Shown here piece after piece: positions 53,149 through 64,000 of a stretch of 64,000 nt of DNA; position 1 is the first letter of the stretch; each line of letters opens with the position of its first letter. Source of the DNA: Mycoplasma zalophi. Its GTDB lineage: Bacteria > Bacillota_I > Bacilli_A > Mycoplasmatales > Metamycoplasmataceae. A program made the position numbers and the translations under genes. Location of the stretch: NCBI RefSeq assembly GCF_018914005.1, contig NZ_JAHMHI010000001.1, forward strand, positions 372,001 through 436,000. Reading direction: 5' to 3'. The notes under the pieces are model-generated. The model was given only the letters and a program-made list of their open reading frames with translations. It was not told the DNA's origin and ran no database searches.

Positions 53149-53994
53149 TTAAATTGTTTTTTCTAAAAATTTACCAATTCCGTTGTTGTCATTAGAATCA
53201 AGTATTCATGTTTGACCCATTGTTTGAGCTTCTGTTTTAATTTCTTCTCTTGCTTGTCCTAAAACTGCTCTATATTTAGCTACTTTAAACATAGGTAAAT
53301 CATTTTTTTCATCTCCAAAAACACATGTATCTTCAATTTTTGCAAAACCATTATCAAAGATATAATTTAGACCTGTTCCTTTATCTGAATCTTTAGGAAT
53401 AATATCTAAAATAACTCCATTTGATTGCAATGAATAAATATCTTCTAATGATGATAGTTTTTCTCTTATTTGATTCATGTTACCTTTAACTTCATTAGTA
53501 ATACAAATTATTTTAAATATTTCATGTTTTGTTACATCAAAATCATTTGTCATTTCTTGAATATTTACTTTAAATTCATCTTCTAATTTATTATTAACAT
53601 GTAATAATTTTGAAACTCAATCACTTTCTTTTACAAAATGTTTATAATAAATTGCTTCAGTTGTATAAATTAAAGTTGTTGCTTGTTCTGAAAATAAAAC
53701 ATCAATAATTTGTTTTGCATTATCATGTGGAATAGTTTTTTTTGAAATAATTTGTTTATTTTTTCAGTCATAAATAATAGCACCATTACAAAATGAACAA
53801 GGAAAATCTGGTTCAATTTGTGCCATAAATTTCATACTTATTAAAGGTGTTCTTCCTGTATTTATTGAAAATCTTTTTCCTAATTTTTTTAATTTTTTTA
53901 TTGTTTCTAAAGTATCTTTGTTTATTTCTTTAGATGAATCTAATAATGTTCCATCCAAATCAAAAATAAAATTTTTTAATTCTGTTAAATTCAT
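53149..53994 (-). CDS. HAD-superfamily (Cof-type, class IIB) phosphatase
   Basis: 281 residues. HAD motif I FDLDGTLLDSS (nucleophile and acid/base Asp), motif II SINTGRTP, motif III Lys near the cap and motif IV FGDEKNDLPMF. A class IIB cap sits between motifs II and III. Several TGA Trp codons. The family dephosphorylates sugar phosphates, FMN or PLP; the exact substrate cannot be told. Divergent from the P-type ATPase. Confidence 0.9.
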
Positions 53995-54082
53995 ATTTTA
54001 ATTGTAATATATAAACTAAAAAAATAATAATTAATATAAAAAAGAGTTTTTTATTAGATAAATAAAATTAATTTATATAATA

Positions 54083-54088
54083 TATAAT
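54083..54088 (+). promoter_or_regulatory. -10 box of the P-type ATPase/ABC operon
   Basis: TATAAT about 46 bases before the ATG; the SD is GAGGATGG. Confidence 0.45.
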
Positions 54089-54133
54089 TTAATATTAATT
54101 AAGTAACTTATAAAACAGATGAGGATGGTTATT

Positions 54134-56944
<2,811 letters not shown>

Positions 56945-56945
56945 T

Positions 56946-58769
56946 ATGTGAAGAATAATAAAAAGTATGTCGCTTAAATATAAATTAGTGGCTGGATTAA
57001 GTATTTTATTTACTGTTTTACAGATTTCAATTTTTTTGTTATTTCCTAATTTAATTTCACAATTAATTGGTCAAGTCGCAACATTTACTTCAAGGAATGA
57101 AGAAAATGCGAATATTATTATAAAAATTATTGGAATTGTAAATTTAGGACCTTATGATTCACCAACAGAAGCAATAACTCATATTTCAATATTATTTATC
57201 GGAACAATGATTTTAGGTGTGGCATTTGGAATGACCGCTACAGCTTTAAGTAATTACGTAGGTATTAACGTTTCAAAATCACTAAGACAAAAATTGTTTT
57301 ATCATATTCAATCTTTAAATAGTGAAAAAATTAATGAACTTTCACAAGAAAAATTAATTACTAATTTAACAAATGATATTGCAAAAATTGAAGATGGGGT
57401 AATTTCAAGTTTAAGAAGAAGTATTTTAGGGCCAATATTTTTTATTGGGGGATTTGTTTTCGCTATCTTAACAAACTTAAAACTTTCAATTTCTTTTGCT
57501 GTTTTAATACCACTACTTTTAACACTAACAGGAATAATTTTTTGAAAAGGATTACCATTATTTAAAAAACAACAACAAATAACTGACCAAATTAATTTAG
57601 AAAGTAGAGAAAGTATTAATGGTATAAAAGTTATAAAATCATATAACTTAGAAAAAAATCAAGAATCTAAATTTACTAAAATTAGTAATTTATGATTGGG
57701 TGTATCAATTAAAAGTAACTTAATTCAAATATTTGCATTTATCATCACGATGATATTAATTAACATTTCAACAGTAGTTATTTTGGCAATTGCAGGAATT
57801 TCAAGACCTAATTTAGAAAATGCTACTCCAGATGTTATAAATGAATATCAAAACTTTATAGTTTCAATTAATGCATTTATGGGTTATTTACAAGTTGTAA
57901 CTCATGGGCTTGTAATTAGTATTTTTGTTAGTGTTTACTTATTTAGAAGTCAAGTTTCTGCAAAAAGATATTTTTCAGTTATCGAAATTAAAAATAATCT
58001 AATAACAAACAAAAACAACACAAAACAAATAGATTCTGGAACTATTGAATTTAGAAATGTATGCTTTAGATATTTCAAAGACTCAGAAAAAAGAGTATTA
58101 GAAAATTTAAACTTTAAAATTGAAGCAGGTCAAACTATTGGAATAATTGGTCCAACAGGTTCAGGAAAAACTACATTAGCAAATTTACTTGTTCATGAAT
58201 GAGATGTAGAAAATGGAGAAATTTTAATTGATAATCAAAATGTAAAAGAATATAATCAAGAAAATATTAATTCAAAAATTTCATACGTATATCAAAAACC
58301 ATTTTTATTTAGTGGAACAATTTTAAAAAATATGCACCTTGCAAATCAAAATGCAACAAAAGAAGATATTGATAAAGCTTTAAAAATATCTGATGCCTAT
58401 GATTTTGTTTACAATTTTGAAGATAACTTAGATCATAATATTTCTCAAGGTTCAACAAATATAAGTGGTGGACAAAGACAAAGATTATTTATCGCACAAG
58501 CGCTTTTAAAAAATCCAAAAATTTTAATTTTTGATGACTCCACCAGTGCATTAGATAATAAAACTGATAAAATAGTTCGTCAAAACATAAAAGAGAATTT
58601 TAAAAATTTAACAACTATTATCATTAGTCAAAAATTAAATTCAATTCGTGAAGCAGATAAAATTCTTGTACTTGAAGATGGTAAAATGTCAGGTTTTGAT
58701 TCTCATGATAATTTATTAAAAACAAATAAACTATATCAAGAAATTTTTGAATCACAAGGAGGTAAATAA
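56946..58769 (+). CDS. ABC exporter half-transporter with degenerate catalytic site
   Basis: 607 residues: N-terminal six-helix ABC exporter membrane domain, then the nucleotide-binding domain with Walker A GPTGSGKTT, Q-loop VYQKPFLF, signature ISGGQRQR, Walker B LIFDDSTSALD (Asp in place of the catalytic Glu) and SQKL in place of the H-loop His. These changes mark the non-catalytic half of a heterodimeric exporter, with the next gene as partner. It begins MWRIIKSM (TGA=Trp) and overlaps the partner by one base. Substrate unknown: lipids, peptides or drugs in related pumps. Confidence 0.93.
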
Positions 58770-60589
58770 TGAGATTTGGACCACCAAAACACCCTAACGG
58801 TCAACAAATTCCAATAAATTACCGTAAAGAATTTAAACATTTAATTAGTTTATATGACATTCCAAAATATGTAATATTTTTAATTTATTTAGTAACTTTG
58901 ATTGCAACTGCAACAATTATTGCAACAAATTACTTAATAGGTTGAGTATTTGATAAATATTTTTCTGTAGATGCCTTAAACAACGGATTTGATGCAAATA
59001 ATTTTATTTTAATTCTAGTTGCTATTGCTGCTTGCTACATTGTAAGTAACTCAATGTTGTTAGCAACAAATGTTTTTAGTGTAAGAGCTAGCCAAAAAGC
59101 TGCAACTCAAATAAGATTAAAAGCATATAATAGATTAATGAAAATGCCAATAAGCTATTTTGATAAACAAAATTCAGGTAGTTTAATGAGTACTTTAACA
59201 AATGATATAGATATGGTTGCTCAGGGACTATTATTGGTAATTTCTAAATTTATGATTTTGATAAATTTTACAATATTATCAATTTCTTTAATATTTATTT
59301 TAAGTCCATATTTAGCCTTGCTTTCAATTGCATTAATAATATTTTTATACTCATTTTCTTTTATATTTTTAAAATTAGCAATGCCTCAATTTAGAGCAAG
59401 ACAAGATAAATTAAGTAATTTAAATGGGCATATTGAAGAGATTATAAAAGGTCAACATTTAATTAGATCATTTAACAAAGTTGAATTAGCAAATAGAGAA
59501 TTTGATAAATTTAATAATTCATTAGTAAAACCTTCATTAAAAGCAAATATTTTCTCACAAATTGTCTATCCATATTCAAATTTTGCAAGTATGTTATTAC
59601 AATTAATTGTTACTATTGTAGGTACATTATTAATATTAAATAACAAAAATGGTGGTAATGGTGTTTTAACTTTTGGAAATTTAATTGTTATTACAATGTA
59701 TTTAAAAATGTTTACAAACCAATTACTAGAATCAGTTGATATAGTTTCTTCAGTACAAGCTGCTGTAGCTTCCAGTTCAAGAATAAGAGAATTAGCAAGT
59801 TTAAGACCTGAAGTAGATCAAACTAAATTAAAAAATATTAGTGATTTTAAAGGGGATGTTAAATTCGAAAATGTTGATTTTTCATATACAAATAACCCTG
59901 ATAAATTGCAACTAAAAAATGCAACATTTTGAGCTAAAAAAGGACAAACAATTGCAATAGTAGGTCCAACAGGAGCGGGAAAAACTACAATTGTTAATTT
60001 ACTTTCTAAATTCTACTTACCACTAAAAGGAGATATTCTTTTAGATGATAAAAATATTCTTTCAATTAGTGAACAATCATGAAGAGATCAAATCTCAATT
60101 GTATTGCAAGACACTTATTTATTTAAAGGCACTATTTTAGAAAATTTAAGATATGGTAACTTAAATGCAACAGATGAAGAAATTAAGCAAGCAGCTAAAA
60201 TGTCATTTGCAGAAGACTTTATTTTAAAATTAGATCATGATTACAACACAATAATTGACCAAACAGGTTCAATACTAAGTCAAGGTGAAAGACAACTAAT
60301 TGCAATAACTAGAGCAATTTTAGCAAATAAAAATATTTTAGTTTTAGATGAAGCCACTTCAAATGTTGATACACAAACAGAGAAAAAAATTCAAAAAGCA
60401 ATGTTACATTTAATGGAAGGAAAAACTTCTTTTGTTATAGCTCACCGTTTATCTACAATAGTATCTGCAACAGCGATTTTAGTAATTAATAATGGTGAAA
60501 TTATTGAAAAAGGTTCTCATGAAGAACTTATGGCATTAAATGGTTTTTATACAAAAATGTATAATACAGGTTTTGAAGATAACGAATAG
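58769..60589 (+). CDS. ABC exporter half-transporter with canonical catalytic site
   Basis: 606 residues. Exporter membrane domain, then the NBD with Walker [21 protein letters not shown], Walker [12 protein letters not shown] (catalytic Glu present) and AHRLS (H-loop His). Its own signature is LSQGERQ, altered from LSGGQ. Paired with the upstream subunit this gives one good site (its Walker motifs plus the partner's ISGGQ) and one degenerate site. It shares a base with the upstream stop (TAATG). Confidence 0.94.
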
Positions 60590-60597
60590 GATTATTT

Positions 60598-62157
60598 ATG
60601 GATCAATGAGAAATTTGATTAAATTATTATCAAAAAGATAAAAAATCAATTACAACAATAAAAAAAGAATTAGCTAATCCAAATAGTAATTTTTTCAACG
60701 AAATAACTATTAAAGATTCAGAAATTATTGGACCTTGTGGTTTAGGAGAATGAAAAATCAATGAATTAGTTTCAACAAAATGAGCTTATGCATTTTGTGA
60801 TGTTTTAAATTCATTACAAGATTTATCAAAACTTAAAATATTAATAACTCATGATGGTTCTGATCAAAATTTAGCTTCTTGTGCTCAATCTTTTGCAAAT
60901 GTTTTAGGATCACAAAAAATAAAAACATACTTACAACTCAATAATCAACCTATTACAAAAGATTTTGCATTATTTACATTAAAACAAACTAAAAGTTTTA
61001 CAGTTTTAATCCATTTTGGACTTTATTCAAAAAATAAGCAAACAAAATCAATTTCATTTTATCAAGGAGATGGATTAAAAATTCCTAATCGTTTTTTTGA
61101 TGATGTAAAAATAAGATTTGACACATTTAAAAAAACAAATATTAAACATTTAGATTCTCAATCAACATATTTAAATACTGAATTATTACTACAGGAATAT
61201 GTAAAAAATATTTTAAAGTTAAGATTAAGACCTAATGATAAAAAAATGCTGAAAATTGGAATTATTCCTACAAATTCTAACAAAAGCATATTAACTAAAG
61301 TTTTAGGACAATTAGATTTTTCATATAAATTTATAGAAAAAGAATTTATTATAAAAAATGAGTCGTTATTTATTTTTAAATATGTAAAAGAATTGCAGAA
61401 TTTTTACATTGTTGATTTTTCAGAAAATAGTGAAAAATTAACAATTTATAAACATAAAATACTGAATCAATTTAAAAAAATTGAAGAAGATGATGTTATA
61501 GGGCTTATTTTGGATTACATTGGTTTACATAAAAATAAAGAAAGTGATGATGTTTTTATAAAACAAATTATTTTATCTGATTTTATATCTGATAAATTAA
61601 AAATATACAGTGAAAAATACTTTGAAAATTCACTAAAAATAGATCAATTAATTAATGATGGTGATTTTAAATCTCCTTTAAAATACATCTACATAAACGA
61701 AGATGCAAAACTATTTAGCAATATTGAACATATGACTAAATTTAACCCTATTATGTTGTTTTTAATTTTATCTGAATTATTAAATTATCAATTAACTCAA
61801 AATAATGGTTTAAATTCTAAATTAGATAGTCTGAAAAAATTCTCAGAAAATCACAAAGTAACTAATTTTGATCTTGCAATTGAACAAGATTTTGTTAAAA
61901 ACATTATTGAATGATTATCGGGAATTGGAGAAATAGCTAATTTAAATATAATAAATAAAAAACTTTTAACACATTTAAATAACAATAAAGAATTATTTCT
62001 TTTTCAATTCTTTTTTCCTAATAAGCAGTGGCTAACTATTAAATTAGATAAAAAAGAAAGTAAATTAATGTTTTATTTTTACTTTACAAACAATTCAATT
62101 AAACCTAAAGAAATAAAAAAATTCTTTATTGATAATTTAAACATTTTAAATAAATAA
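60598..62157 (+). CDS. Degenerate phosphohexomutase-like protein (probable pseudoenzyme)
   Basis: 519 residues, TGA=Trp (MDQWEIWLNYYQKD...). The N-terminal part lines up by eye with phosphomannomutase/phosphoglucomutase: an initial WL...Y helix, 'IIGPCGLGEWKINELV' where active enzymes have 'GTAGLRG.mg.n.....V', and 'KILITHDGSDQNL' like the 'vVIGyDsR.nS' strand. The phosphoserine loop (normally TASHNP) reads 'LIHFGLYSKNKQ', lacking that Ser motif, so mutase activity is unlikely. The C-terminal half is lysine-rich and not recognisable. It starts eight bases after the ABC pair, so it is co-transcribed with it. Homology is my reading, not a search result. Confidence 0.55.
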
Positions 62158-62272
62158 TTTACATTAAAATTTAAAAAATCATTCTTTATGTTTGATTTTT
62201 TTATTTTACTTATTTACGGAAAACAAACAATTTTATATTAAAATATAAAGTAATAATGTGAAAAGGAGAGTT

Positions 62273-63280
62273 ATGGGTTTTTTAACAAAACTTAAACAAC
62301 GTATTTTCAATAATTCAAAAACAGATGATTTAAACAAAGAAACTAAAAAAGTAAATACTTATGTTTCTGGATTAACCAAATCTAATAGTTCTTTTACTAA
62401 ATTAATTAAAGAAATAGAAAATAAACACAATAAAATTGATGAAGAATATTTTGAAAACTTAGAAGAAATATTAATAATGAGTGATATTTCTATGAAACTT
62501 GTTGATGTTCTTATTAAAGAAATAAAAAAAGAAGTAAAAATAGAAAATATTGAAGATCCAAAACTAATAAGAGAAATAATAGCTGATAAATTATTTACAC
62601 TTTATGTTGCAAATTCAACCGTAGATACAGCTTTAGATATTCAAAAAGGTAGATTAAATGTAATTTTGGTAGTTGGTGTAAATGGAGCGGGAAAAACAAC
62701 TTCTGTTGCAAAATTAGCAAATAATTTTCAAAAACAAGGTCTAAAAACTCTTGTTGTTGCTGCTGATACATTCAGAGATGCGGCAGTTGAACAATTAGAA
62801 CAATGAGCAGATAAAGTTAAATTTAATTTATTTAAACCTCTTGAAAATGAAAAAGATCCTTCTGCTGTTGTGTTTAGATCATGTGAAGAAGCTATTGAAA
62901 AAAAATATGATGTTTTATTAATTGATACTGCAGGTAGATTACAAAACAAAGTAAATTTAATGAACGAACTTGCAAAAATTAAAAGAATTATTTCTTCAAA
63001 AGTTGAAAATGCACCACATGAAAGTTTATTAGTTGTTGATGCAACAACAGGACAAAATGGTATTAGTCAAGCAAAATTATTTAATGAAATAACTGACTTA
63101 TCAGGAATTATTTTAACAAAAATGGATGGAACATCTAAAGGTGGAATTATTTTAACTATTAGAGATGAAATAGGAATAAATGTTAAATTTGTTGGATTAG
63201 GTGAAAAAGTTGATGATTTAATGGAATTTGACTTAGAAACATTTATTTTTGCTTTAATGAAGGATGATAATGACAAATAA
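62273..63280 (+). CDS. ftsY: Signal recognition particle receptor FtsY
   Basis: 335 residues. Membrane-associated GTPase receptor for SRP. The N-terminal helical N domain lacks the long acidic A domain of E. coli. GTPase motifs: GVNGAGKTTSVAKLA, VAADTFRDAAVEQLEQW (the FtsY rather than Ffh version), LIDTAGRLQNK, LTKMDGTSKGG. The start at 62273 has SD AAGGAG. It overlaps ylxM by 11 bases. Confidence 0.96.
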
Positions 63281-63497
63281 TGATATAGAAGAGAGAGAAT
63301 TTTATTCTATTGCATTTGAAAAATACCAAAATTTACTAACCCAAACACAAAAGCAAGCACTTTATTTACATTTATTTGAAGATTTAAGTTATAGTGAGAT
63401 TGCAAAAGAACTTGCAACGAGCAGAAGTGCAGCTTTTGATGCTGTAAAAAAAGCAAAACAAAAATTACTTAAATTTGATAAAAAAATTTCTGATTAA
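63270..63497 (+). CDS. ylxM: YlxM/p13-like SRP-associated HTH protein
   Basis: 75 residues from ATG 63270 (an ATG two codons earlier abuts the SD AAGGA). Sigma-70 region-4-like helix-turn-helix: LTQTQKQALYLHLFEDLSYSEIAKELATSRSAAFDAVKKA. UPF0122/YlxM proteins are encoded beside ftsY or ffh and interact with the SRP pathway; the position here fits. Confidence 0.9.
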   Translation: MTNNDIEEREFYSIAFEKYQNLLTQTQKQALYLHLFEDLSYSEIAKELATSRSAAFDAVKKAKQKLLKFDKKISD

Positions 63498-63569
63498 TTA
63501 TTTAATTGCATTTTTTAAAAGTAAAATAAGCATTAATAATGTAAAATAAAAGAAATAAAAGAGGGGATT

Positions 63570-64000
63570 ATGGAATATAAACGGGTTTTAATTAAATTAT
63601 CAGGAGAAGGATTAGCAAATAAACAAAAATCATTAGCAATAGATTATGAATTAGTGCAAAAATTTGCATCACAACTTAAAAAAATTATAAATAGTGGTGT
63701 CGAAGTTGCAATAGTTGTAGGTGGTGGAAACTTTTGAAGAGGAACCAGTGCTGAAAAAAATGGAATTAACAGAGTAAGAGCTGATTATATAGGTATGTTA
63801 GCAACTACAATGAACGCACTTGCACTACAATCTGGATTTGAAAAACATGGGCTTGAGTGCCGTGTATTATCATCACTAACAATGGATCCAAAAGTTTGTG
63901 AAGTTTATATTAATGAAAAAGCAAAAAAATATTTATCAAATAAAGAAGTGGTAATATTTGCAGGTGGAACAGGAAGACCTTTTTTCACAACTGATACAGC
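63570..64000 (+). CDS. pyrH: UMP kinase, 3' end beyond window
   Basis: First 143 residues or so of uridylate kinase, UMP to UDP with ATP. Starts MEYKRVLIKLSGEGLA; VVGGGNFWRG (TGA=Trp) and RADYIGMLATTMNALALQ are family hallmarks, as is GGTGRPFFTTDT at the edge. SD GAGGGG. It starts 72 bases after ylxM. Confidence 0.95.

Overview
The window is a 64 kb chromosomal segment of a mollicute, most likely a Mycoplasma-type species of the hominis/synoviae/bovis lineages; the species cannot be fixed from this sequence alone. The DNA is very AT-rich. TGA is read as tryptophan throughout: clpB, uvrB, atpA, mnmG, infB, yidC, pepF and others are full length only with TGA=Trp. There are lipoproteins with lipobox signal peptides, no cell-wall genes, and the oriC neighbourhood dnaA-dnaN/rpmH-rnpA-yidC is present. 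All gene ends below use genetic code 4.

Layout. (1) 1-9.5 kb is an accessory and surface region. It holds a long coiled-coil surface protein running off the left edge, a 1,402-residue lipoprotein serine protease of the DUF31/MIP type, and a type II restriction-modification pair. The cytosine methyltransferase of that pair carries an out-of-frame G8 tract (phase OFF), and its HNH endonuclease partner is intact. (2) 9.5-25 kb holds an LRR lipoprotein, uvrB (apparently leaderless), ldh, clpB with a CIRCE operator, the complete F1Fo ATP synthase operon (atpI-like, B, E, F, H, A, G, D, C) and pdhD. (3) 24.7-31.4 kb is again surface and accessory. It holds a lipoprotein plus membrane protein pair behind an A15 tract in its promoter region, an msrB plus surface papain-like cysteine protease operon, dut, and a PD-(D/E)XK nuclease-like gene lying between two tRNA-Leu genes, followed by tRNA-Lys and tRNA-Trp(CCA). 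(4) 31.4-39.2 kb is one minus-strand information-processing operon, rimP-nusA-ylxR-infB-rbfA-mnmG-rlmH-ychF, with a terminator-like hairpin in its leader. (5) 39.5-40.7 kb holds a split, permuted pyruvate dehydrogenase E2: linker peptide, catalytic core, then a free-standing lipoyl domain. (6) 41.4-45 kb holds a 1,192-residue repeat lipoprotein. (7) 45-50.6 kb is the replication origin region: yaaA, dnaN and dnaA leftward, oriC, then rpmH, rnpA and yidC rightward. (8) 50.7-64 kb holds pepF, apt and a HAD phosphatase leftward. Rightward are a four-gene set (Ca2+-type P-ATPase, heterodimeric ABC exporter, degenerate phosphohexomutase-like protein), then ftsY-ylxM and the start of pyrH.

How it fits together. 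Energy genes (ldh, PDH E2/E3, ATP synthase) indicate a sugar- or pyruvate-using fermentative mycoplasma. The surface set (DUF31 serine protease, papain-like protease, repeat lipoproteins, LRR lipoprotein) points to host-protein degradation, adhesion and antigenic change. Two homopolymer tracts (G8 in the methyltransferase, A15 upstream of a lipoprotein) are candidate phase-variation switches. The most unusual items are the phase-variable restriction-modification pair and its possible translational coupling, the rearranged PDH E2, and the mutase-like protein without a recognisable active-site serine loop.
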